26,647 bases of DNA from an uncultured bacterium (GTDB taxonomy: Bacteria > Spirochaetota > Spirochaetia > Sphaerochaetales > Sphaerochaetaceae): positions 1 to 26,647 of the forward strand of contig CAJMOS010000027.1 in assembly GCA_905215015.1 (NCBI GenBank). Reading direction: 5' to 3'. The notes under the pieces are model-generated. The model did not search any database and was not told where the DNA came from. It worked only from the letters and a program-made list of their open reading frames with translations. A program made the position numbers and the translations under genes. Position 1 is the stretch's first letter; the number at the start of each line of letters is the position of its first letter. Of this stretch, positions 5,784 through 12,127 are shown piece by piece.

Positions 5784-7715
5784 TCACTTCCCCAGCAGGT
5801 TGAGCAGGCCTCCGGCAAAAAGCATTTCCTTCTGCTCGGGGCTGGTGACGCAGTCCAGGATGATGGCCTTGCCTGTGGACAAATCCTTCAGCTCTACCTT
5901 GCCCTTCTTCACCCCATCATACAGGTCGGCAATCTCGATCTGGTCCCCTTGGGCGATTGCCTGGTAGTCCTCCTCGTTCCGGAACGTAAGGGGGACGATG
6001 CTGAAGTTGCACAGGTTGGCCTGATGGATGCGCTCGATCGAGCGGGCGATCACCGCCTTCACCCCCAGGTACATCGGACAGATGGCGGCGTGCTCGCGGC
6101 TGGAACCCTGTCCATAGGAAAGACCTGCGACGATCACGTTGGGAATTCCTTTTTGCTTGTTCGCCAGGCAACGGCCGGCAAAAGTCGGATCGACATGCTC
6201 GAAGACGTAGTTCGCGTAGACAGGAATGTTGGAACGGAACTTCAGCCGTGGACCGGCAGGCATGATATGGTCGGTGGTGATCTTGTCGCCCACCTTGATG
6301 GCCACTTCTCCCTTCAGGGTCCTTGGCAGCGGCTCTCCTTTCGGCGGCTCTCCGATATTGGGGCCGCGCTTCACCTCCACCTTGCTTCCGTCCTCAGGCG
6401 GGAAAATCAGCATGCCGTCGTCAGCCGCATACGTTTCAGGCACCTCGGCCGAAGGGGCCTTGACCGCATGTTCCTTCAGCGGGTCTGTCACCTTGCCGTA
6501 GATGGCGGCCAGGGCGGCAGTCTCCGGACTGACCAGATACAGCTGGGCGCTCTTCGTCCCGCTCCTTCCTTCGAAATTGCGGTTGCTGGTCCGTAGCGAG
6601 ACAGCGTCGGTCCCGGGACTCTGGTGGTTGCCGATGCAGAAACCACAGGTGCTCTCCAGGATACGGGCGCCGCTCTGCACCAGCTTCGCCAGGGTGCCAT
6701 CCCTGCTGATCATCTCCAGCACCTCGCGGCTGCCCGGTGCGACGCCGAGCTCCACATTGGGAGCGACCGTGTGCCCGTCCAGCACTTGGGCGACCTTGAC
6801 CAGGTCGGTATAGCTGGAATTGGTGCAGGAGCCGATGAGGACCTGATTGACCGGCATGCCGGAAAGCTCGCTGACGTTCTTGATGTTGCCGGGGCTGTGG
6901 GGACAGGCAGCTTTCGGCTCGACCTTGGAGAGGTCGATCTCGAACAGCCCGTCATAGACGGCATCGTCATCGGCTTTCTGTTCGCTCCAGTCGGCTTCAC
7001 GTCCCTGCGCCTTCAGGAACTTCCGGGTCACCTCGTCGCTGGGGAAGATGCTGGTCGTCACGCCGCACTCGGCTCCCATGTTGCAGATGGTGGAACGGCT
7101 GGGCACATCCAACGACTTCACCCCTTCTCCGGTGTACTCGAAGGCGCAGTTGACGTTCCCTTTCACCGTGAAGCGCTCAAGGACGGTGAGCACCACATCC
7201 TTGGCGGTGCACCAGGGCCGCAACCTGCCGCTCAGGCGAATCTCGATCACTTTCGGGGCAATCAGATGGAAGGGGCGCCCCGCCATGGCAAGGGCTACAT
7301 CAAGTCCGCCGGCTCCGATGGCGACACTCCCGAGACCTCCGTCGGTCGGGGTATGGCTGTCGCTTCCAAGCAACGTCTTGCCGGGTTTGCCAAAGCGCTC
7401 CAGATGAACCTGGTGACAGATGCCATTGCCAGGACGGGAGAAAATCACTCCTTTCTTGGCCGCAATCGTGCGCAGGTATTCATGGTCGTCGGCGTTCTCG
7501 AAGCCGACTTGCACGGTGTTGTGGTCGACATAGCTGACAGCGAGCTCATTGCGCACGCGGTCCAGGCCGAGAGACTCGAACTCCAGATACGCCATCGTCC
7601 CCGTGGCGTCCTGCGTCAACGTCTGGTCGATATGGATTCCGATTTCCTTTCCCGTCTCCAAGGTCCCCTCGACAAGATGCGCCTTGAGGATCTTCGCCAC
7701 CAACGTCATGCCCAT
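5784..7715 (-). CDS. Aconitate hydratase (Aquifex-type, about 640 residues)
   Basis: This 643-residue [4Fe-4S] enzyme interconverts citrate and isocitrate through cis-aconitate. GSDSHTPTDGG at 117-127 is the family substrate motif. The cluster ligands are C297 (GSCTNS), C357 and C360 (STCGFCIGN). The C-terminal swivel domain has GLSYGQGSSREHAA. Length is far below the 850-900 residues of AcnA/AcnB and fits the shorter putative aconitase group found in Aquifex and anaerobes; homoaconitase or 3-isopropylmalate dehydratase large subunit are less likely because both domains are on one chain. The ATG at 7715 follows AAGGGAG closely; ATG 7709 is an alternative. It faces gltA-HAD with zero spacing and has a promoter-like element at 7752-7780. 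Confidence 0.92.
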   Translation of the reverse strand: MGMTLVAKILKAHLVEGTLETGKEIGIHIDQTLTQDATGTMAYLEFESLGLDRVRNELAVSYVDHNTVQVGFENADDHEYLRTIAAKKGVIFSRPGNGICHQVHLERFGKPGKTLLGSDSHTPTDGGLGSVAIGAGGLDVALAMAGRPFHLIAPKVIEIRLSGRLRPWCTAKDVVLTVLERFTVKGNVNCAFEYTGEGVKSLDVPSRSTICNMGAECGVTTSIFPSDEVTRKFLKAQGREADWSEQKADDDAVYDGLFEIDLSKVEPKAACPHSPGNIKNVSELSGMPVNQVLIGSCTNSSYTDLVKVAQVLDGHTVAPNVELGVAPGSREVLEMISRDGTLAKLVQSGARILESTCGFCIGNHQSPGTDAVSLRTSNRNFEGRSGTKSAQLYLVSPETAALAAIYGKVTDPLKEHAVKAPSAEVPETYAADDGMLIFPPEDGSKVEVKRGPNIGEPPKGEPLPRTLKGEVAIKVGDKITTDHIMPAGPRLKFRSNIPVYANYVFEHVDPTFAGRCLANKQKGIPNVIVAGLSYGQGSSREHAAICPMYLGVKAVIARSIERIHQANLCNFSIVPLTFRNEEDYQAIAQGDQIEIADLYDGVKKGKVELKDLSTGKAIILDCVTSPEQKEMLFAGGLLNLLGK

Positions 7716-7751
7716 AGCACTCCCTTCTCCTTGGGAAATTTGTTGGAAACC

Positions 7752-7780
7752 AGTGTACCACTCCAGAATGAATCGTACAA
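7752..7780 (-). promoter_or_regulatory. Likely aconitase promoter
   Basis: On the minus strand, TTGTAC (7780-7775), a 17-nt spacer and TACACT (7757-7752). The transcript would start near 7745, about 30 nt before the ATG. Confidence 0.5.
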
Positions 7781-7784
7781 TTCA
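7769..7784. promoter_or_regulatory. Palindromic operator candidate between aconitase and NUDIX genes
   Basis: TGAAT (7769-7773) and ATTCA (7780-7784) flank a GTAC core; only one symmetric pair is mismatched over 16 bp. It covers the aconitase -35 and a TACAAT (7776-7781) that could be a -10 for the divergent NUDIX gene. The half-site equals that of E. coli ARG boxes, but the centre is longer, so the binding protein is unknown. Confidence 0.42.
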
Positions 7785-7814
7785 CAGAAAGAGATAAGTT
7801 TGTATGGAAGGAAG

Positions 7815-8275
7815 ATGAGGAAAACGCCATACGCTGGCGCGGGCATGCTGTTCTGGAACAGGGATGAGGAAGGACATATTCAGGTTATCCTCGGCAAGAG
7901 GGCTATCCATCATGGTCCTGGCTACCGGCAATGGTCCATTCCTGTGGCGGACATGAACGCTCTGACGGTTCTTTTCAGGAAACGGCTCTCAGGGAAGCAA
8001 GGGAAGAACTAGAACTGAAAATACAAGATCCCGCAACTGTCGGATTCCTGTGCTCTTTGAGATTACCGTTCATCTTCAGATTCGACGTGTTCGAACAAGA
8101 ACTGAAGGAACGGATTCCTATCAAATGGTTTTGTGGAGAGTTTTCAGATGTCCGATGGTCCAGGACAGACAAGTTTCCCGAGGACACGATGCTTCTTACG
8201 AGAATAGAGGTACATTCCTTACTGAAGAAGTTGCAACGTTATCCCTCCTCACGGTCTGACACAGGGAAAAGTTGA
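7815..8275 (+). pseudogene. NUDIX hydrolase with a one-base frameshift
   Basis: The reading frame from the ATG at 7815 (GGAAGGA just upstream) encodes an N-terminal NUDIX strand pattern up to RQWSIP near 7943. It then goes off frame and stops at 8012. The other frame, open to 8275, continues with GGHERSDGSFQETALREARE, the NUDIX box with the catalytic REAREEL. The natural junction would read WSIPGGGHERSD. One missing G near 7944 (cctgtgg where cctggtgg is expected) explains it. The product would be about 153 residues, acting on nucleoside diphosphate derivatives. It could be a true inactivation or a sequencing error. The 3' end overlaps the convergent phosphatase gene by 37 nt. Confidence 0.75.
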
Positions 8276-8784
8276 TTCTGCCGCATCTTGCCCACATAGG
8301 TGAAGAAAGCCTGACAGCCTTGGACGATGTCATCCCACGTCGCTTCGAAATTCCGGGTGTACCAAGGATCAGCGACCGAACGGCCTTGGCCTGGGGCAAG
8401 ACGTCCCCGTTCCTGCCAGTCCACCCAGTCCATCAGCAGGGATATCTTCCCCATCGGATCCCCGCCACAGATCCTGTGCATGTCGTACAGGTTCTCGTCA
8501 TCCATGCCAATCAGGTAATCGAAGAGCTGATAATCCCCTCTCGTCATCAGCCGGGCCCGTTTCCCCGAGGGATCAATCCCATGGCGGAGCAACACCTCCC
8601 TCGCCGGTGGATAGACCGGATTTCCCCTTCCGTTCCAGATTTCCTCGGACGTCGTGGCCGCGGACTCGATATGGAATTGTTCGGCAATCCCCTCTTTCAA
8701 GACCAAGTCCTTCAAGTAGAACTCAGCCATCGGGGAACGGCAGATGTTGCCATGGCAGACGAAGATGACTCTGGTAATCGGCAT
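8239..8784 (-). CDS. Low-molecular-weight protein tyrosine phosphatase
   Basis: This 181-residue cytosolic phosphatase has the P-loop VCHGNICRSPMAE with nucleophile C10 and R16 (C-x5-R-S), and the general acid D139 in the DPWY loop. It is longer than typical LMW-PTPs (150-160 residues) by a C-terminal tail that overlaps the NUDIX reading frame. Members remove phosphate from tyrosine on proteins or from small molecules; nothing nearby is a bacterial tyrosine kinase or polysaccharide gene, so the substrate is unknown. The ATG at 8784 is favoured by GGAG 7 nt upstream and by the usual short lead-in MPITRVIFVCHGN. Confidence 0.92.
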   Translation of the reverse strand: MPITRVIFVCHGNICRSPMAEFYLKDLVLKEGIAEQFHIESAATTSEEIWNGRGNPVYPPAREVLLRHGIDPSGKRARLMTRGDYQLFDYLIGMDDENLYDMHRICGGDPMGKISLLMDWVDWQERGRLAPGQGRSVADPWYTRNFEATWDDIVQGCQAFFTYVGKMRQNQLFPVSDREEG

Positions 8785-8823
8785 GATAGTCTCCAAATCG
8801 CATCGTTGTGAAAAGATATGCCG

Positions 8824-8852
8824 AGTATAAAGGATTCCAAGCGAAGACGGAA
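8824..8852 (-). promoter_or_regulatory. Possible promoter of the tyrosine phosphatase
   Basis: On the minus strand TATACT (8829-8824) is a good -10. TTCCGT 17 nt upstream (8852-8847) is a poor -35. Confidence 0.35.
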
Positions 8853-8923
8853 GGACAAGCGAGACATAGTGTCAGAGTACCTATTTCTCAGAACTGGAAC
8901 CAATAATCCCTTTGGCAAAATGG

Positions 8924-8959
8924 CAAAAAAAGAAAGGACATCTGCGCGAGATGCCCTTT
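8924..8959 (-). terminator. Strong intrinsic terminator without an adjacent minus-strand gene
   Basis: AAAGGACATCT (8933-8943) and AGATGCCCTTT (8949-8959) form, on the minus strand, an 11-bp RNA stem with one G-U pair and a CGCGC loop. It is followed by CTTTTTTT (8932-8925). The nearest minus-strand gene upstream ends at 10737, so it is an orphan or stops a very long antisense transcript. Confidence 0.7.
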
Positions 8960-9031
8960 ATCCGTAAGGTCCAGAATCCAGAATCCTGATTGCCTTATGT
9001 CATTTCTGCGATACCGATTGTACAGGAGAAG

Positions 9032-9151
9032 ATGATACACAGTAAAGTCCTCAATTTGAACATGGAGGGTTGCCGCAACACCTGTGCCTACTGGTACACA
9101 CGCATTCCCTCTTCTGTTGGAAAACACACATACTCGCCTCCTGTGTTCTGA
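9032..9151 (+). CDS. 39-residue ORF, possible radical-SAM remnant
   Basis: A short ORF starts at ATG 9032, 2 nt after AGGAGA (tight spacing), and ends at TGA 9149-9151. Its middle reads MEGCRNTCAYWYTRIP. C-x3-C-x2-W resembles the C-x3-C-x2-C cluster motif of radical SAM enzymes with the last Cys changed to Trp (TGG versus TGC/TGT). It may be the decayed start of such a gene, a real small protein, or chance. The stop overlaps the extended -10 proposed for the next gene. Confidence 0.3.
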   Translation: MIHSKVLNLNMEGCRNTCAYWYTRIPSSVGKHTYSPPVF

Positions 9152-9157
9152 TATACC
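9149..9157 (+). promoter_or_regulatory. Extended -10 element before the DUF2249-like gene
   Basis: TGATATACC is an extended -10 (TGnTATACC). No good -35 is visible. It is about 46 nt upstream of the ATG at 9203. Confidence 0.35.
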
Positions 9158-9202
9158 GATGATTGAAAAGCGAAGCATCCCACAAACCCAGGAGGAAGAC
9201 AC

Positions 9203-9883
9203 ATGAAGCATTTGGCATGGGAAGATAAGAAAGCGAGTTTCCGGAAGGTTGACGTGCGCGGAGTTGCCGGCAATTTCATTGATGGACTGGAGAGACAAGC
9301 GGCAAAGCTTCTTGTCGGCGAAGGGATGGAAGTGATCCAAAGCTTTGAACCTATTCCCCTCTATGAAGTGATGGAGATGCTGGGGTATGTGCATGATACA
9401 GAGAAAACCGCGGAACATGAGTATCATGCGTATTTCTACCGGACCGAGGCAAAAGGAAACATGGAAGATGCGCCGGAGCGGCCGGCGGTCATCACGAATT
9501 ATCCGATGATCGATGAACAACTGGGCGAGCTGGCTGTCCAGTTTTGGGACATGACCTGGAAGAGCGAAAAGCGGTATCTGGATTACAACATCAGGCTCCT
9601 GCTTTCTCTTGCGAATGCCGTCGGTGCCGGAAGGATGCGGCAGGCGATGCGGGAACTGCTGAAGGCCTACGCCAACGGACTGGACTCCAGAGCCCTGGAC
9701 GATGTGTTCGAACAGCTGGCCTGGAACATGGGCATCGGCTTCTTCAGTTCCGAGATTGCCCCATCCCCGCTGTTTCATGCATATAAGCTGATCAAGCAGA
9801 TGGAAAAACAGGGAAAAGGCAGGAACGAAATCAACCGGATGCTGAAAGAGAAGTTCTCGGATCAAAAAGGAGCGTGCAAGTGA
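9203..9883 (+). CDS. Two-domain protein, DUF2249-like then CMD/AhpD-like helical domain
   Basis: This 226-residue soluble protein starts at ATG 9203 behind AGGAGGA. Residues about 14-82 resemble DUF2249 (TusA-like fold), with FEPIPLYEVMEMLGY at 48-62 and a final strand HAYFYRTE. Residues about 105-200 are helical and resemble the carboxymuconolactone decarboxylase/AhpD fold: RLLLSLANAVGAGRMRQA at 131-148 and LDDVFEQLAWNMG at 165-177. The AhpD CxxC is absent; the only cysteine is C225 at the tail, so peroxidase-reductase chemistry by that motif is unlikely. DUF2249 often accompanies hemerythrin or heme/nitrogen-oxide proteins, but no such gene is adjacent. Function unknown. A 37-codon ORF overlaps its stop. 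Confidence 0.75.
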   Translation: MKHLAWEDKKASFRKVDVRGVAGNFIDGLERQAAKLLVGEGMEVIQSFEPIPLYEVMEMLGYVHDTEKTAEHEYHAYFYRTEAKGNMEDAPERPAVITNYPMIDEQLGELAVQFWDMTWKSEKRYLDYNIRLLLSLANAVGAGRMRQAMRELLKAYANGLDSRALDDVFEQLAWNMGIGFFSSEIAPSPLFHAYKLIKQMEKQGKGRNEINRMLKEKFSDQKGACK

Positions 9884-9993
9884 CCGCGCCTTCCTTGCGG
9901 GACATCTTCAACACGCTAGAGCTCTGTCCGTTGCCGCCGCCAAGTGTCCGCCCTGCGGCGCAAAATGCAGTTTTCAACGGTATTCGATGGTAA
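9880..9993 (+). CDS. 37-residue ORF translationally coupled to the upstream gene
   Basis: A GTG at 9880 overlaps the TGA of the preceding gene (GTGA) and has AAAGGAG (9866-9872) exactly 7 nt upstream, an excellent initiation site. The ORF, with proline-rich LCPLPPPSVRPAAQ in the middle, stops at TAA 9991-9993. The strong start and short length suggest a truncated second gene of the operon or a small coupled protein. No family recognised. Confidence 0.4.
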   Translation: MTAPSLRDIFNTLELCPLPPPSVRPAAQNAVFNGIRW

Positions 9994-10058
9994 CGGCTTC
10001 CGAAAGGAGGAACGGTTTGGGACGGGCAGCAAGAGAAGCGCCACTAGAATACGCAACG

Positions 10059-10067
10059 TGTTATACT
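10059..10067 (+). promoter_or_regulatory. Extended -10 element before the glycosylase gene
   Basis: TGTTATACT is a full extended -10 (TGnTATACT) 22 nt before the ATG at 10090; no good -35 is present. An unused AAAGGAGG lies just upstream at 10003-10010. Confidence 0.42.
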
Positions 10068-10089
10068 GAGCCCAAGCAAAGGATGGTTC

Positions 10090-10749
10090 ATGGCAGATAT
10101 CATCACGCTCGACTTGCATACCCCTTCCGTACAATACCTGTGTGAAAAGGATAGACGTTTGGGAAAGGTAATCCGTATGGTTGGTCCCATCACCTACGAG
10201 CCGCATACGGATAATCCGTTTCCTTTCTTGATCCATGAAATCATCGAACAGATGCTGTCCGTCAAAGCAGGCGACAAAATGTTTGGTCGTCTTGAAACGC
10301 TCTGCAAGGGTCAGGTGACACCCGAGTCCATTGACTCGCTTTCTGTGGAAGACGTGAGGAGCACCGGCGCTTCCACAGCCAAGGCAAAATACATGAAACA
10401 CGCGGCTTCTGCAGTTTTGGCAGGAACACTTGACTTCTCTCGGTTTCCCACCATGACGGATGAAGCCGCGTTAGCGGAACTTGTCCAGCTCCCAGGCATC
10501 GGCTCGTGGACAGCAAAGATGTATTTGATCTTCGTCTTGGACCGGCAGGACATCCTCCCCTTCGAAGATGTTGCTTTCCTGCAGAGCTATAAATGGCTCT
10601 ATAAGACCCAAGATGCATCCAAGGCTTCGGTGGAAAAGCGATGCAAAAAATGGAAACCGTATTCCTCCATCGCCGCCAGATTCCTGTATCGGGCATTAGA
10701 CAAGGGATTCACGAAAGAACCTTTCCATTTGCTTGATCAGAATAACTGA
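10090..10749 (+). CDS. DNA-3-methyladenine glycosylase, HhH-GPD (AlkA-like)
   Basis: This 219-residue base-excision repair enzyme removes alkylated bases such as 3-methyladenine. The helix-hairpin-helix LPGIGSWTA is at 134-142, followed by the catalytic aspartate D160 (ILPFEDVAF). The C-terminal WKPYSSIAARFLYRAL (188-203) matches the AlkA/MAG family. The N-terminal AlkA fold domain is nearly absent, as in the short MAG1-like forms. There is no Fe-S cysteine cluster, which argues against EndoIII/MutY. The ATG at 10090 has AAAGGA upstream. It converges on the GNAT gene at 10737 with a 13-nt overlap of coding ends. Confidence 0.88.
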   Translation: MADIITLDLHTPSVQYLCEKDRRLGKVIRMVGPITYEPHTDNPFPFLIHEIIEQMLSVKAGDKMFGRLETLCKGQVTPESIDSLSVEDVRSTGASTAKAKYMKHAASAVLAGTLDFSRFPTMTDEAALAELVQLPGIGSWTAKMYLIFVLDRQDILPFEDVAFLQSYKWLYKTQDASKASVEKRCKKWKPYSSIAARFLYRALDKGFTKEPFHLLDQNN

Positions 10750-11363
10750 CCTGGCAGCTTTTGTCTCTCCTTCGGGGGAAAGGTGGCCTCAAACCGCGCA
10801 AAGCCTTCAGGGTCTTTCTCGCAGACAAAATATCCTTCTGGATCCTTGTAGGTGCCTGAGATACCATCCAAGAAGCCTGGTGCCAATTCCTTAATCAGGA
10901 AGTAATCCGCCTGCGGGTCATCAGCATATCTGACACCCTTTGTCTTGGCGGGGACAAAGCCAGATTTGCCGTAAAACTGGATGTTGCCAGTAATGGACAG
11001 CGCTCCCACACCCATCCTTTCCGCTTGTTCCATGGAATAATCGAGCAGTTGTTTGCCGTAGCCCTGACGCTTGTGCTTCGGTGCGATTCCAATCGGGCCG
11101 AAGGTCATGATCGGCACCTTTCTCCCGTCGTCGCAGACAATTTCCGAGCGTACGTAGATGACTTGCCCTATCAACTCGCCGTCCAGCTCCATCACAAAGT
11201 TCAGTTCCGGCACAAACGCGGGGTCTTTCCGATAGCGGTGCAGCACATAGTGCTCCAGGCAACCAGGGCGATACGCGTTCCAGAATGACTCGCGCGTGAG
11301 GTCCTCTACATCCCTATAGTCGCTCCCGGTTTCATGACGTATGGTTATTTTCTTATTCAACAT
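10737..11363 (-). CDS. GNAT-family N-acetyltransferase (YhbS-like)
   Basis: This 208-residue acetyltransferase has motif A at 88-107 (FGPIGIAPKHKRQGYGKQLL, acetyl-CoA loop RQGYGK at 99-104) and motif B NIQFYGKSGFVPA at 127-139, as in COG3153 (YhbS) proteins. A C-terminal extension of about 60 residues follows the core. The acceptor is unknown. The ATG at 11363 overlaps the end of the upstream alpha/beta hydrolase gene by 7 nt and lacks a strong Shine-Dalgarno, so translational coupling is likely. Longer in-frame readings lie inside that gene. Confidence 0.85.
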   Translation of the reverse strand: MLNKKITIRHETGSDYRDVEDLTRESFWNAYRPGCLEHYVLHRYRKDPAFVPELNFVMELDGELIGQVIYVRSEIVCDDGRKVPIMTFGPIGIAPKHKRQGYGKQLLDYSMEQAERMGVGALSITGNIQFYGKSGFVPAKTKGVRYADDPQADYFLIKELAPGFLDGISGTYKDPEGYFVCEKDPEGFARFEATFPPKERQKLPGQLF

Positions 11364-11971
11364 ACAATTGTTTTCTTTTCTTGTTCCAACCACTCGATGA
11401 GAAAATCCATCTGTTCCGGCGTATGGAACCAGTGCTCGCCGCCAGGCATGACCGTGAGCTTCGCATGGTGCCCCTCGGCAAAGGCGGATACCGTTTCCAA
11501 GGATGTCAAGTTGTCGTGTTCGCCGTACAGGATACTGGTCGGGACATTCCAGGAAATCGGGTGCATCCGTACATAGCGCAGATAGTCCCATGACAGCGTT
11601 TCCCCGAACTTTGTGGGAATCGTGCCCCTTTTTGCAAGTTCAATCTCGGTCACGTTCGCCCACAGCATCATGTTGCGGATCAGGTTTTCCATATCCACGA
11701 TCGGCGAGATGAAAAAGGCTCTGTCTACAAGCTTCCCATCCAGTGCCGACATCGCGAAGAAGGCTCCGATGCTGTTGGCGATCAAGGTTATCCGGCCACT
11801 GCCTTCTCGTTGCTTGACGAAAAAGGCAGGGAATTCCTCCTTTGCTTCCCGCGGTGTCTGCGAACGATAGTCGAAGCCGATGACTTCGCTATCCGGGAAG
11901 AGCGCCTTGTACTGGCCTGCTTCTTCCGCCGAACCACCCTTCCCGTGAAGATAGATGATTGATCCTTTCAT
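11357..11971 (-). CDS. Small alpha/beta-fold hydrolase
   Basis: This 204-residue serine hydrolase has an oxyanion region at YLHGKGGS (7-14) and the nucleophile S67 in the elbow ANSIGA. D153 (YGEHDN) and H180 or H183 (GEHWFH) complete the triad. It has no signal peptide, so it acts in the cytosol. It resembles small esterase/YdeN-type proteins; the substrate cannot be told. The ATG at 11971 is preceded directly by AGGAA with poor spacing. It is the first gene of a two-gene unit with the GNAT protein, which suggests they work on the same small molecule, but this is inference. Confidence 0.8.
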   Translation of the reverse strand: MKGSIIYLHGKGGSAEEAGQYKALFPDSEVIGFDYRSQTPREAKEEFPAFFVKQREGSGRITLIANSIGAFFAMSALDGKLVDRAFFISPIVDMENLIRNMMLWANVTEIELAKRGTIPTKFGETLSWDYLRYVRMHPISWNVPTSILYGEHDNLTSLETVSAFAEGHHAKLTVMPGGEHWFHTPEQMDFLIEWLEQEKKTIVC

Positions 11972-12026
11972 TTCCTATTCTCGCACAGCCTTGAGATACT
12001 CTGCCTTGATCCAAGCATCCCCATGA

Positions 12027-12058
12027 CAAAAACGAAGCCCGGCTTTCCAACCGGATTC
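12027..12058 (-). terminator. Probable terminator of the EAL-GGDEF operon
   Basis: On the minus strand GAATCCGG (12058-12051) pairs imperfectly with CCGGGCTTC (12042-12034). It is followed by GTTTTTG, about 70 nt past the GGDEF stop. The stem has a short internal mismatch. Confidence 0.42.
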
Positions 12059-12127
12059 CCCGGACACTATGAAGACGAGCCGTATCTATACGATTTGCGC
12101 CGACATTTCGTAATTCAGACCGTCCCA

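Larger units (their letters stand above)
8785..9031. other. Intergenic region with an orphan terminator
   Basis: Apart from the phosphatase promoter and the minus-strand terminator at 8924-8959 this holds short direct repeats (TGGCAAAA twice at 8913-8928, CCAGAAT twice at 8971-8984) and no convincing gene. A 325-codon minus-strand ORF covers it but has no coding character. Confidence 0.5.

Noticed and set aside
6624..7814. A long plus-strand ORF opposite aconitase
   Set aside because: A shadow frame. Only its last part from 7815 is real, as the start of the NUDIX gene.
8971..8986. CCAGAAT tandem repeat as a transposon or attachment site
   Set aside because: Only two short copies, with no inverted ends or integrase.
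8888..9865. A 325-codon minus-strand ORF
   Set aside because: It is antisense to the DUF2249-like gene, has no ribosome site or domain, and its composition is not protein-like. The terminator at 8924-8959 lies inside it.
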